A DNA stretch of 64,000 bases from an uncultured Tateyamaria sp. (lineage in GTDB: Bacteria > Pseudomonadota > Alphaproteobacteria > Rhodobacterales > Rhodobacteraceae): contig NZ_CANNGP010000026.1 in assembly GCF_947504105.1 (NCBI RefSeq), positions 1 to 64,000 of the forward strand, in the 5' to 3' direction. The notes beneath the pieces are model-generated. The model was not told where the DNA came from. It searched no databases and saw only the letters and a program-made list of their open reading frames with translations. The translations under genes and the position numbers were made by a program. Shown in pieces: positions 31,820-40,923 of the stretch (its first letter is position 1; every line of letters begins with the position of its first letter).

Positions 31820-32790
31820 CTGCTGCGCGCACGGCGTTGCGCCACGGCCAGGGCCAAGGCCGACACCAGAATGATCCCTTGCAGTGCGTCTTTGGTATTG
31901 AAGTTCAGGCCCATCAGGTTCAGCCCGTTGGCGATCATGCCAAGAAACAGAACACCGGCAACGGTACCGAGAACATTGGGACGCCCACGCGGGTGCAAGG
32001 CTGCACCGATGAACACGGCGGCAATCGCATCCAGAAGGTAAGAAAAGCCCGATAGCGGGGTAAACATGCGAATGTTGGCCGCCGCGATCAAACCACCAAC
32101 GGCACAGGTCATGGCCGCGCACACGAAACAAAGGATCAAAATCCTGTTCACCCGGATGCCCGCAACAATCGCTGCCGATCGTTGCATCCCGATAGCATGG
32201 ATTTGCCGTCCCCAAATCGACCGCTCCAGCACCAGAAAATAGATCAGGGCCAAAACGGTCGCGATCACAGCTTCGGTTGGTACACCCAAGACGTCGCCAA
32301 GGGCGAGGTTGCGGAATTCTTCCGGCATGCGGCGGTATGAGATCGGGCCACCGCCATTGGTGAATATCCGTTGCACGGACGAGCCGATAAAGAACGTGCT
32401 GAGCGTTGCCAGAAACGGGCTGATCCGCAACCCAACCACCAATAGCGCGTTGAACAGCCCCACCAGAGAACCGCCAATGATCCCGGCGCAGGCGGCACTG
32501 AACCAGTCCAAACCATAGCTGCTCATGGCGACAACAGCGAAGGCTGCGCCGAAATCCAAGGCAATGCCAATGCTCAGATCGATTCCGCCGGTGGCCACGA
32601 TCAGTGTTAGGCCAAGCGCCATGATCAGCAGAATGGCTGACCCTTCGACAATATTGAGAAGGTTTCCACCTTGCAGGAACACCGGGTTCCATACAGCAAA
32701 CAAGACGAAGAACACGGCAAAAACGATCAGGAAGCCGAAGCGCAGAAAGATTTGCACAAGGTGGTTTTGGCGCGTAGCACTGCTGGACAT
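31816..32790 (-). CDS. sugar ABC transporter permease (RbsC-type), second permease
   Basis: A 324-residue inner-membrane permease of the ribose/xylose class, with about eight to ten hydrophobic helices. The conserved ALGLTLIVATGGIDLSIG and GLRISPFLATLSTFFIGSS segments identify it. It is last in the import operon (binding protein, ATPase, permease, permease). Its stop overlaps that of the convergent molybdoenzyme gene. Together with the other permease it forms a heterodimeric channel. Confidence 0.92.
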   Translation of the reverse strand: MSSSATRQNHLVQIFLRFGFLIVFAVFFVLFAVWNPVFLQGGNLLNIVEGSAILLIMALGLTLIVATGGIDLSIGIALDFGAAFAVVAMSSYGLDWFSAACAGIIGGSLVGLFNALLVVGLRISPFLATLSTFFIGSSVQRIFTNGGGPISYRRMPEEFRNLALGDVLGVPTEAVIATVLALIYFLVLERSIWGRQIHAIGMQRSAAIVAGIRVNRILILCFVCAAMTCAVGGLIAAANIRMFTPLSGFSYLLDAIAAVFIGAALHPRGRPNVLGTVAGVLFLGMIANGLNLMGLNFNTKDALQGIILVSALALAVAQRRARSS

Positions 32791-32793
32791 GGA

Positions 32794-33768
32794 CTAACGC
32801 ACTCTTTGCGAAATTGCGGAAAAAGCGACGACGACAACGATGAGCGAGCCTTTGATCAGCCCCGTCCAGAACACGTTCACGCCCATCGACTTGAACCCGA
32901 TCGAGATCGCGGCAACCAGCACAGCGCCCAAGACAGCCCCCCACATCGTGACCACCCGCCGGGGCGAAAATGCGGCCCCCAGAAAGGTTGCCAGCACCAT
33001 CTCAAGCATCAGGTTGTCCTGCACGCCTGGCGAGCTTCCCGAACCTCGCGCCAGTAGGAAAAAACCGCAGACATAGCCGGTCAGCGCGGCCACGACAAAG
33101 CTGTGAGAGATCAGGAGGTTCACACCGATCCCGGAGATTTCGGCGGCGTCCTTGCTGCCGCCCGCTGCTTGTAAATTCAGGCCCCATCGGGTGTGGTGCA
33201 TGGCGAAGTAACCGATGATGACAATCGCCGCCACGAGGATGATGCCCAGAGGAATGCTTCCAATTTCGGTCCCGCGCAGCGCTATGATCCACGGATGATC
33301 GACGTTGATCCGGCGACTGGAGGTAATCACATTGTTGACACCGACGACTGCGACAAACATCGCCAATGTTGTCAAAAGTGGCGTCATTCCAACGCGTGTC
33401 ACAAGCAGAGCATTGATCACGCCAACAACAAGACAGGCAAGCAAGGCAGCCAATGCACAGCTGAGCAGGGAATAATCAAGCGACAGCATTTGCGCCGTGA
33501 TGCCCGCAGAAAGAACTGCAGTCGCCGGGATTGATAGGTCTATGCCACCGGAAACCACATCGTCTCCACCAGCCATAACGACGGCCGCCAGACCCACGCA
33601 GACCAAAACCACGGGTAAGCTTTGCATCAGCACCAGCTCAAGATTGCGAACAGTAACGAAGTTCGGCGCGTTCAAGCTGATATAGACCAGTACACCCACA
33701 AAGATGACCAAAGGCAGAAAGCCAACAATTTCAGACAAGCGCGGGCCACCGCGGACATCAGCCTGCAT
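32794..33768 (-). CDS. sugar ABC transporter permease (RbsC-type), first permease
   Basis: A 324-residue membrane permease related to the preceding one. It has the VMAGGDDVVSGGIDLSIPATAVL segment, which carries an insertion relative to the usual GGIDLSVG loop, and the TRVGMTPLLTTLAMFVAVVG segment. It overlaps the ATPase gene by 11 bases and precedes the second permease by three bases, so all three are co-translated. Confidence 0.92.
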   Translation of the reverse strand: MQADVRGGPRLSEIVGFLPLVIFVGVLVYISLNAPNFVTVRNLELVLMQSLPVVLVCVGLAAVVMAGGDDVVSGGIDLSIPATAVLSAGITAQMLSLDYSLLSCALAALLACLVVGVINALLVTRVGMTPLLTTLAMFVAVVGVNNVITSSRRINVDHPWIIALRGTEIGSIPLGIILVAAIVIIGYFAMHHTRWGLNLQAAGGSKDAAEISGIGVNLLISHSFVVAALTGYVCGFFLLARGSGSSPGVQDNLMLEMVLATFLGAAFSPRRVVTMWGAVLGAVLVAAISIGFKSMGVNVFWTGLIKGSLIVVVVAFSAISQRVR

Positions 33769-35281
33769 TGGCTAAATCCTCTACCTTGGCGGCGCCCGTC
33801 GTGGCGGCGACCAATGTGTCAATGCTCAAGCCTGTTGCAGGCAAAGTGCCCACATTGCGGCCTCGCATCATGACGATGATCCGGTCGCACACACCCTGCA
33901 ACTCTACCGGGTCAGAGGAAGATACGATCACTGCGGCACCCTTGGCCGCGAGATCTTCGATCAACTGGTAGATCTCGGCCTTGGCTCCAACATCCACGCC
34001 TACTGTGGGTTCATCAAAGATAAACAGGCGCGCGTTTGTGGATAGCCATCGCGCTAGAACGACCTTTTGTTGGTTTCCGCCGCTCAGCAAACGTGTCACG
34101 TTGTCCGCATTTGGGGGGCGGATATCCAGCGCCTTGATTTGGTCCTCAGTCGCAGATTTGGCTGCCTTGCGGTCAATCAGTCCCACGCGCGCTGTGTCTT
34201 GCAGTGTGGCAAGCGTTGCATTTTCCGTGACCGTCATCGGTAGCACCAAGCCATCGTGTCGGCGATCACGCGGCACCAATGCCACGCCTTGCCTGACGGC
34301 TTGCGCCGCTGTTGCAATGCGAAGCGATGTTCCGTCGAAGAACACGCTGCCAGACTTGGTGCGCCGCAGGCCATAGAGCGTATCGACAAGCTCTTCGCGG
34401 CCCGATCCAATCAGCCCGGCAATACCCAGGATTTCGCCGCCGCCGACATTGAGGGACACGTCGGTGAATTTGTCAGCATCGCTAAGCCCGGTAACCGCCA
34501 GCCCTAGGCTGGTCTTGCGGTGCCTTTTTGCGGGAAACATGTCTGAAATCTCACGCCCGACCATGGCAAAGATCAGATCCGCAGCAGAAGCGTCCGTAAT
34601 GGCATCAAACACGCCCACCGTTTCACCTTGGCGGAAAACGGTGACACGGTCGCAGATATCGGTGATTTCGGAGAGATAATGCGAGACGTAAAGGATCGCG
34701 ATGCCTTGCTCTTTCAACCGGGCAATCGCCCGCATGACGGTGTCGACTTCTTCGCTGGCCAAAGGGGCAGTAGGTTCGTCGAAAACGACAACCTTTGCGG
34801 CGCCGTCAATCAGCGCCCGTGCAATCTGAACCAATTTGCGTTCGGCAGTCCCAAGATCACGGATCAGTCGATTGCCTGAAATGTCGAGGCCCAGGTTCTC
34901 GCGCAAAAACGTTTCTGCCCGCTGGCGCATTTGGCGCTTTGCGAGGCCAAGGCGACCGCCGACTTCCTGCCCCATAAACACGGATTCCGTGACCGTGAAG
35001 TGGGGCACAAGGTGCAATTCCTGATGGATAAACCGCACACCCGCCGCGTGCACGGTTTTGGGGGTGGCCGGCTCGAGGCGGGTGCCGCCGACAATGATTT
35101 CACCGGCCTCGGGTTGGTAAACACCAGCCAGCACTTTGATCACAGTCGATTTGCCTGCGCCGTTTTCGCCAACAAGACCATGTACTTCGCCGGGGCGCAC
35201 ATTGAGCGATGCGTGATCCAATGCGCGGACGCCTGGAAACTCTTTGACGACGCCCGACAATGAAAAAGCGCTTGGTTCCAC
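33758..35281 (-). CDS. sugar ABC transporter ATP-binding protein (RbsA/MglA-type)
   Basis: A 507-residue protein with two tandem nucleotide-binding domains. Domain 1 has Walker A GENGAGKST and Walker B VVVFDEPTAPL, but its signature is the degenerate LGTAERKLVQ. Domain 2 has a degenerate Walker A (GLIGSGREEL) and a good signature LSGGNQQKVVLAR with LFIFDEPTVGVD. This asymmetry is usual in the sugar class. GTG 35281 is chosen since GGGGAGG lies upstream; the frame remains open much further but that extension lies inside the binding-protein gene. Confidence 0.93.
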   Translation of the reverse strand: MEPSAFSLSGVVKEFPGVRALDHASLNVRPGEVHGLVGENGAGKSTVIKVLAGVYQPEAGEIIVGGTRLEPATPKTVHAAGVRFIHQELHLVPHFTVTESVFMGQEVGGRLGLAKRQMRQRAETFLRENLGLDISGNRLIRDLGTAERKLVQIARALIDGAAKVVVFDEPTAPLASEEVDTVMRAIARLKEQGIAILYVSHYLSEITDICDRVTVFRQGETVGVFDAITDASAADLIFAMVGREISDMFPAKRHRKTSLGLAVTGLSDADKFTDVSLNVGGGEILGIAGLIGSGREELVDTLYGLRRTKSGSVFFDGTSLRIATAAQAVRQGVALVPRDRRHDGLVLPMTVTENATLATLQDTARVGLIDRKAAKSATEDQIKALDIRPPNADNVTRLLSGGNQQKVVLARWLSTNARLFIFDEPTVGVDVGAKAEIYQLIEDLAAKGAAVIVSSSDPVELQGVCDRIIVMMRGRNVGTLPATGLSIDTLVAATTGAAKVEDLANAG

Positions 35282-35348
35282 GCTTGTCACCTCCCCAAAG
35301 TCAGGGGCGGCCACCCGATAGGTCGCCGCCCCAAAAGGTTTTTCGCAC

Positions 35349-36320
35349 TCAGTCGAGTGATCCGTAGCCGAGCGTCTCGTAAGCGGCTTTCGCTTCAGCC
35401 TGACCATTGACTGGAACGACGTCAACATAGGTCTGCGGCAAAAGGGTCTCACCAGCAAAGTGGCGTGCCACGTTCATCGCAGAGGTTGACCCGATCAGGT
35501 TTGGTTGCTGTGCGACATTGGCCACGAAGGGGGAATTGTCTTCGGCCATGATTTCCAAAGTGTCCGGACCGCCGTCCAACGCCGTCACCAGAACATCGGT
35601 GCGGCCCGCTTCCTCAAGCGCTTGCACAACACCAATTGCAGGCTGATCCCAGCATCCGACATGGATCGCGTCAATTGAGCCTTCTGGATACTGGCTGAGC
35701 AGATCAAGCGTCTTCTTGCGCGCATCTTCGGGAGCATTGGCGAACTCTTCGGCGAGTTCAGGCTGGATGATTTCGATGCCTGGATAGTCCTCTAGCACGT
35801 ATTTCCAAAGACCAGCGCGAATATCGCAAATCCGCAGCGCTTCCTGGAATGCGTTGAAGACCGCAACCTTACCTTCACCGCCAATCGCATCCGCCATATA
35901 GCGACCAATCGTCGTGCCCATGTAGTAGTTGTCGGAGGTCGTATTGTTCACCGCATGTGGGCTGGGGTGATCAACTGTGAAGACAGGGATGCCCGCCTCT
36001 TTCAGGGCTTCAAACTTTGGCTCGACTGCACCATCGCCAAGAATTGAAATAACCGCGTCGACGCCATTGTTTAAGAGAATATCGTGGTTGTCAGCGTGTA
36101 CTTGGTTGTCACGGCCCCCATCCACAGGAACCACTGTGCCGCCAAGTTCTTCCACTGTGCTGGTCGCACCATTAAACGCTTCGCGGTCCCAGAAATGCTG
36201 GGTGCCTACAACGGCGACGCCGATTGTCTTGCCGTCAAGTGACAAATCGTCATCAGCCAGCGCTGGCGAAGCAAATGCTACACATGATGCGGCCAGAATG
36301 GCCTTCATTGATAGACGCAT
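35349..36320 (-). CDS. periplasmic sugar-binding protein (ribose-type)
   Basis: A 323-residue secreted protein. Signal peptide MRLSMKAILAASCVAFASPALA is cleaved before DDDLSL. The mature part is a periplasmic binding protein type I fold, with KTIGVAVVGTQHFWDREAFN and AGIPVFTVDHPS strands. It recognises the substrate for the adjacent ATPase and permeases. It is the first gene of the import operon and is divergent from the kinase across 112 bases carrying a putative operator. Ligand unknown; pentose or polyol is likely. Confidence 0.92.
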   Translation of the reverse strand: MRLSMKAILAASCVAFASPALADDDLSLDGKTIGVAVVGTQHFWDREAFNGATSTVEELGGTVVPVDGGRDNQVHADNHDILLNNGVDAVISILGDGAVEPKFEALKEAGIPVFTVDHPSPHAVNNTTSDNYYMGTTIGRYMADAIGGEGKVAVFNAFQEALRICDIRAGLWKYVLEDYPGIEIIQPELAEEFANAPEDARKKTLDLLSQYPEGSIDAIHVGCWDQPAIGVVQALEEAGRTDVLVTALDGGPDTLEIMAEDNSPFVANVAQQPNLIGSTSAMNVARHFAGETLLPQTYVDVVPVNGQAEAKAAYETLGYGSLD

Positions 36321-36350
36321 AGTTTCCTCCCTAGAGTTCTGCGACCCGAA

Positions 36351-36377
36351 TTTGTTTTATGGGTTGAGAAAAACAAA
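36351..36377. promoter_or_regulatory. inverted repeat in divergent import/kinase promoter region
   Basis: TTTGTTTT and AAAACAAA form perfect eight-base arms separated by 11 bases. They lie between the oppositely transcribed binding-protein and kinase genes, near where the minus-strand promoter should be. A regulator site is likely, but the arms are A/T-rich and could be coincidental. Confidence 0.35.
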
Positions 36378-36381
36378 CGAG

Positions 36382-36396
36382 TTTACAAATGTCAAT
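36382..36396 (+). promoter_or_regulatory. putative island operator, copy B
   Basis: TTTACAAATGTCAAT, 13 of 15 identical with copy A at 28431-28445. Both copies sit in divergent promoter regions of the same carbohydrate island and in the same orientation relative to flanking genes, suggesting one common regulator. Confidence 0.4.
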
Positions 36397-36432
36397 TTTT
36401 AAATCAGATGTTTAGATCGACGGGAGGAGCCG

Positions 36433-37941
36433 GTGTCGCAGATTTGGATTTCGTTGGATGTGGGTACGACGGCCATCAAGGCGGCAGCCTACGCGCAAAA
36501 TGGTGTCATTCTTGCCAGTGCGTCCGCGTCGACAGATGTGTTGCGCGGACCGGATGGAAGCGCGGAACAGGATCCCCATGACGTCTGGACTGCGGCGGCA
36601 AGCTGCCTGAAGACTGTGAGTAAGGATATTGAGATCAACAGGGTCTCCTCCTTGGGCGTCTGCGCGCAAGGCGACGGATTTTGGCCTTTGGATCATGATG
36701 GCGCGCCTGTCGGGAACGCGATCCTGTGGTCTGACACGCGGACAGACATCGCATCAGATTTGGCCGGACTTAGGTCGAAAGGCGCTTTGAAAGCGGTGTC
36801 GCTTGGCTGCAATACGGACCTTTGGCCAGGCACATCGGTGATGGGGTGGCGATGGTTACGCAAAGCTGACCCGGACCGGGCGGCGCGGGTTGCACATATC
36901 GTGACGTGTGGTGATTGGATTGCACGGCAACTGACGGGTCAGATCGCGACGGATGTATCAAACGCGACGATTCCGTTCCTTGACGTGCAGACCAGGCACT
37001 ACGGCGCCGCCGCAAAGGCGCTTGATTGTTTGGACGCGCTCGAGAAATTGCCCCAGCCGCGATCTGCACAATCCGTTCTAGGGTACGTGACCGAAGAGGC
37101 CGCCACGCAAACGGGATTGCCCGTTGGACTTCCAGTGTCTGTTGCAACTCTTGATCTTGCGGCGATGATTGTCGGGCTGGGCATGGCGCGCGCCGGTGAA
37201 ACAATGATGATCTTAGGCACGACGGCGGTCGTAAACATCCTCACCGATCAGATTGCTCCGACAAGCGATCCGATGGGCGCGACTGTTCTGCATCCGACCA
37301 GCAGTGTGGCAATCCGAGTTTTGGCGCCGTCCACCGGGGCGGCAGCCTTTGATTGGTTCGCCAGTCTTCACCCGATGAGTCTTGGAAGCGAGAGCACTGA
37401 CGAAGTTGCAACCAAGCTGAACACGTTGGTGCAGGATATTCCGGTCGGCGCGAACGGGGTGATCTTTCTGCCATATCTGAACGGCGAACGCGCGCCCTTC
37501 GTTGATCCCGCCATTCGGGCAGGTTTTCTTGGCATGTCAGGGGCGACAACAAAAGGTGAATTGGGGCGTGCGGTTATGGAAGGCACGGCATTCAGCCTGC
37601 GCCACTGTTTCGTGTCTGAAAACGGACTGCCGACACAGCCTGTGCAATTGACCGGTGGGGGATCGCGCAATCCCGTGTGGTGCCAGATTGTTGCGGACGT
37701 TATTGGGCAGGACGTTTTGGTGAACCCCGCGTCTGATCTGGGGCTCTGGGGCGCAGCCGTTCTTGGTGCAGCTGCGGTCAATGGTGAAGACGCCATTACG
37801 ATGGCCAACCGCACCAGCAACGAACTCACGACATATTCTGCCAACCCGGAACGCCACGCGGCCTACGGCCCGCTCTATCAAAAGTATGTCGCGCTGTCCG
37901 AGGCGCTGCGATCTGTTTCCATACCTGTACAAGGGTTATGA
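36433..37941 (+). CDS. FGGY-family carbohydrate kinase (LyxK/xylulokinase-like)
   Basis: A 502-residue sugar kinase. ISLDVGTTAIKAAAY is the phosphate-1 motif, and GVCAQGDGFWPLDHDG resembles the L-xylulose kinase and erythritol kinase subgroup. The C-terminal FGGY signature region (GVIFLPYLNGERAPF, VQLTGGGSRNPVWCQ) is present. It begins at GTG 36433 with GGGAGGAG eight bases upstream. It phosphorylates a ketose or polyol for the downstream AraD-type enzyme. The dehydrogenase gene starts one base after its stop. Confidence 0.88.
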   Translation: MSQIWISLDVGTTAIKAAAYAQNGVILASASASTDVLRGPDGSAEQDPHDVWTAAASCLKTVSKDIEINRVSSLGVCAQGDGFWPLDHDGAPVGNAILWSDTRTDIASDLAGLRSKGALKAVSLGCNTDLWPGTSVMGWRWLRKADPDRAARVAHIVTCGDWIARQLTGQIATDVSNATIPFLDVQTRHYGAAAKALDCLDALEKLPQPRSAQSVLGYVTEEAATQTGLPVGLPVSVATLDLAAMIVGLGMARAGETMMILGTTAVVNILTDQIAPTSDPMGATVLHPTSSVAIRVLAPSTGAAAFDWFASLHPMSLGSESTDEVATKLNTLVQDIPVGANGVIFLPYLNGERAPFVDPAIRAGFLGMSGATTKGELGRAVMEGTAFSLRHCFVSENGLPTQPVQLTGGGSRNPVWCQIVADVIGQDVLVNPASDLGLWGAAVLGAAAVNGEDAITMANRTSNELTTYSANPERHAAYGPLYQKYVALSEALRSVSIPVQGL

Positions 37942-37942
37942 C

Positions 37943-38989
37943 ATGACGAACATGATGAAGGCTGCGGTCCAATATGCGATCGACGATATCCGACTGGAGG
38001 ATGTTCCAGTGCCCGAGGTTGGGCCCGGTGAAATGCTATTGAAAACCCGCGCCTGCGGCCTTTGTGGTGGCGAAACGATGGCCTGGTACAAGACAGAACC
38101 CAAGGTGCTCGGGCATGAACCGGTAGGTGAGGTGTTTGAGGTCGGCGCTGGCGTAACCGATTATAACGTCGGCGACCGCGTTTTCGTGAACCACCATGTT
38201 GGCCGCATCGACAGCCATCTGTCCCGGCGAGGTCATTTTACACGCGACCCGTTCTACAAGACCATGCGGCTCGATCCCGGTGGGGTCTGTGATTACTACA
38301 AAGTCACGACGCAACACCTCGCAATGGATACCCATAAGCTGCCGGGCAATATCAGCGATGAAGAGGCCGTGACGATTGAGCCATGGTCCTGTGTTCTGTC
38401 CGGCCTCAAGGTTTGCAACATCCAACCCGGAGACACCGTGGCCGTGGTCGGCGCCGGCTTCATGGGACAGGGTTTCGTGCACATGGCGCCACTGTTCGGT
38501 GCGGGCAGGGTTGTGGCACTTGATTTCTCGGATTGGCGGCTTGAGAAAGCCCGCCACTTCGGCGCAACCCACACGATCAACCCAAAGTCAGAGGATGCGG
38601 TAGAAGCCATGCGCGCCCTCAACAATGGTCGCTTGGCCGATACCGTGATTGTCATCGCGCCCTTTCCATCTGCCTGGGATCAGGCGCTTAAATTGGTTGA
38701 AGTGGGTGGATGTCTTCACCTCGGCGCACCGTTGCCACCGGACGCTGACTGGGTGCAGAACGGCCACAAGGCTTACTTTGACCAGATTACCATTACCTCG
38801 CGCTACTCGTCAGATCATACCGACACATACAGCTACATCCGCCTCCTTGAGGCGGGTCGCATCAATGCAGGCGATGCAATCTCGCACCGCTTCGACATCG
38901 CTGACAGTGCGGAGGCGTTCAGAATGCTGGTTGAGGCGGAAAGGTCTCTCAAAATCGTGGTCTATCCCCACGGTGTGTCCAATGCTTGA
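37943..38989 (+). CDS. zinc-type dehydrogenase (MDR family), island copy 2
   Basis: A 348-residue medium-chain dehydrogenase. The catalytic region contains CGLCGGETMAW and GHEPVGEVFEV, and the nucleotide loop is VVGAGFMGQGFVHMA. As in the first dehydrogenase of the island, the four-Cys structural-zinc lobe is replaced, here by HHVGRIDSHLSRRGHF. It lies between kinase and epimerase genes, one base after the former and overlapping the latter by eight bases. It presumably oxidises a polyol to a ketose or reduces a sugar. Substrate unknown. Confidence 0.85.
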   Translation: MTNMMKAAVQYAIDDIRLEDVPVPEVGPGEMLLKTRACGLCGGETMAWYKTEPKVLGHEPVGEVFEVGAGVTDYNVGDRVFVNHHVGRIDSHLSRRGHFTRDPFYKTMRLDPGGVCDYYKVTTQHLAMDTHKLPGNISDEEAVTIEPWSCVLSGLKVCNIQPGDTVAVVGAGFMGQGFVHMAPLFGAGRVVALDFSDWRLEKARHFGATHTINPKSEDAVEAMRALNNGRLADTVIVIAPFPSAWDQALKLVEVGGCLHLGAPLPPDADWVQNGHKAYFDQITITSRYSSDHTDTYSYIRLLEAGRINAGDAISHRFDIADSAEAFRMLVEAERSLKIVVYPHGVSNA

Positions 38990-39647
38990 AGCGCTGAAAC
39001 AGGAAGTCTGTGCGCAGAACCACGAGCTGCCGAATAACGGCCTGGTTGTAGGCTCCGGCGGCAATGTTTCAGGAAGGGACCCCGAGACTGGTCTGATCGT
39101 TATCAAGCCCTCCGGTGTGAAATTTGCCAAACTGACACCGGAAACGATGGTCGTGGTGGATCTCGACGGCAACGTGGTCGAGGGTGAAATGAAACCTTCA
39201 GTCGATACCGGCATCCATCTTTATATCTACCGACATCGCGCTGATGTCTTTGGCATCACTCACACCCATTCGCCCTACGCATCCAGCTTTGCCGCACGTG
39301 GCGAGAGGATCCCTGCGGTGATGACCCCGATCACACACATGCTTGGACGTGACGTGCCGTGTTCGCGTTATGCCACACCGGGCGAGGTCGATACCGGCCA
39401 AGCCATCATCGATGCAGCGGACGGCGGTTGGGCTGTGCTGGTCAAGGCCCACGGTGTTTTCACCATGGGCACATCTGCGACCATGGCTACGAGTTTTGCT
39501 ATGTATCTGGAGGAGGCGGCGATGACGACGCATTTGGCCATGTGCCGTGGCCCCGTTGAAGAGCTGCCACAAGAAGAAATCGAACGCTGCTACAAATGGT
39601 TTCATGTGAATTATGGACAAAGCGGCAAGAAAGACGTCAAAAGCTAA
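38982..39647 (+). CDS. class II aldolase/AraD-type sugar-phosphate epimerase
   Basis: A 221-residue zinc enzyme of the AraD/FucA family. GSGGNVSGR, VIKPSGV and KPSVDTGIH align with L-ribulose-5-phosphate 4-epimerase rather than with fuculose-1-phosphate aldolase. Zinc ligands would be THTHS and the His in KAHGVFTMG. The end, ERCYKWFHVNYGQ, also resembles AraD. It starts inside the dehydrogenase gene (ATG 38982). The likely product is D-xylulose 5-phosphate, a transketolase substrate, though an aldolase role cannot be excluded. Confidence 0.85.
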   Translation: MLEALKQEVCAQNHELPNNGLVVGSGGNVSGRDPETGLIVIKPSGVKFAKLTPETMVVVDLDGNVVEGEMKPSVDTGIHLYIYRHRADVFGITHTHSPYASSFAARGERIPAVMTPITHMLGRDVPCSRYATPGEVDTGQAIIDAADGGWAVLVKAHGVFTMGTSATMATSFAMYLEEAAMTTHLAMCRGPVEELPQEEIERCYKWFHVNYGQSGKKDVKS

Positions 39648-39649
39648 GG

Positions 39650-40624
39650 ATGAACAAGACCGGTGGCACATTTTCGAAAGACCACGATCGCACGGCGCGG
39701 TTGTCCAACGTCGCGCTGCTATACTACGGCGAGGGACTGACCCAAAGCGAGATTGCCAAGCGTTTGCAAGTCTCGCGGGTGACGGTGGTCAACCTGCTGC
39801 GCGAGGCGCGCGATCAAGGCATTGTCGAAATCCATGTGAACGGCGAACAGCTGAAAGAGAGCACGCTGGCGCGCGAGTTGGCCTCGAAGTTCGACCTTGA
39901 GGATGTCTATGTCTCGGACGTTTTTGACACACAGGCCGTGGACCGGGCTGCAGTGTTGCGCCAGTTGGGGCGGGTGGCCAGCATGGCTTTTCTCGACATA
40001 GTCGAACCGGGCGACCGGATCGGGATCGCGTGGGGCGAGACAATCATGGCGATGTCCGACGCCTTGCCGCGTGTGCGGGTCGAAGGGGCAGAGGTCAGTC
40101 AGCTAATCGGTTCCATGATTTCCAAAAGGGTCCCGGCATCGGAAAACTGCACCATCCGTATCGCCAGCCAGATCGGTGCCGTATGCTATACCCTGCATGC
40201 ACCGGCCTTGGCATCGACCCCTGAGCTTGCACAGCTTTTCCGCGATGAACCCACAATTGCAACCCAACTGGAGCGGCTGCAAAATCTCGACATGGTGGCC
40301 TATTCGATCGGCAACCTGTCGGATGAGACACATATGGCGGCGGCAGGCATGACAACAGTCAAAGAACTGCACGCAGCCCAGGCGAAAGGCGCGCGGGGCA
40401 TCATTTGCTGCAGGTTTATCGACGCTGACGGGCGCGGGATCTCTTTGCCACCAACCGACCGCATAATCGCCTCCGAGCTTGCCGACCTGCGTGCCGCAAA
40501 GAAACGTATGTTGGTCGTCTGTGGTGAAGATCGTCTTGATGCCATTCAGGCTGCCATAATGGGAGGTTTGGCCACCCATCTGTGCATCGACGCTGCGTTG
40601 GGCAAAGCGTTGCTGAGTGCCTGA
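39650..40624 (+). CDS. SorC-family sugar-responsive transcriptional regulator
   Basis: A 324-residue regulator. The N-terminal helix-turn-helix (GLTQSEIAKRLQVSRVTVVN, about residues 27-46) is followed by a sugar-phosphate-binding SorC/DeoR C-terminal domain with IGIAWGETIMAM. It starts two bases after the epimerase stop and closes the kinase operon, so it is probably the island's local regulator, responding to a phosphorylated intermediate. EryD of erythritol catabolism has the same general type. Confidence 0.9.
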   Translation: MNKTGGTFSKDHDRTARLSNVALLYYGEGLTQSEIAKRLQVSRVTVVNLLREARDQGIVEIHVNGEQLKESTLARELASKFDLEDVYVSDVFDTQAVDRAAVLRQLGRVASMAFLDIVEPGDRIGIAWGETIMAMSDALPRVRVEGAEVSQLIGSMISKRVPASENCTIRIASQIGAVCYTLHAPALASTPELAQLFRDEPTIATQLERLQNLDMVAYSIGNLSDETHMAAAGMTTVKELHAAQAKGARGIICCRFIDADGRGISLPPTDRIIASELADLRAAKKRMLVVCGEDRLDAIQAAIMGGLATHLCIDAALGKALLSA

Positions 40625-40767
40625 ATTCGCCAAACCGGGAAGCAGTTCCATACCAGTATTGCGAAGATTTTTGGGTACTGTTTCTCTGTTTTCCAGGGAC
40701 GTCAAAATGAACGCTGTGCGCGGATGGTTTGCTGCACGATGACGTTGTGCTTTAGCATTGGTGAAAA

Positions 40768-40844
<77 letters not shown>

Positions 40845-40923
40845 ACTGGGGCGCGGTATAGCGGTGCCATCCGCGCCCTGCAATTGCAAAATCGTAAGGC
40901 GCAGGTGCCCTGCGCCCCGCACG

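Noticed and set aside
31607-32944. A 445-residue minus-strand frame across the permease genes
   Set aside because: The permease frame in the other phase gives canonical RbsC motifs and fits the operon. This longer frame crosses gene boundaries and looks like scrambled sequence.
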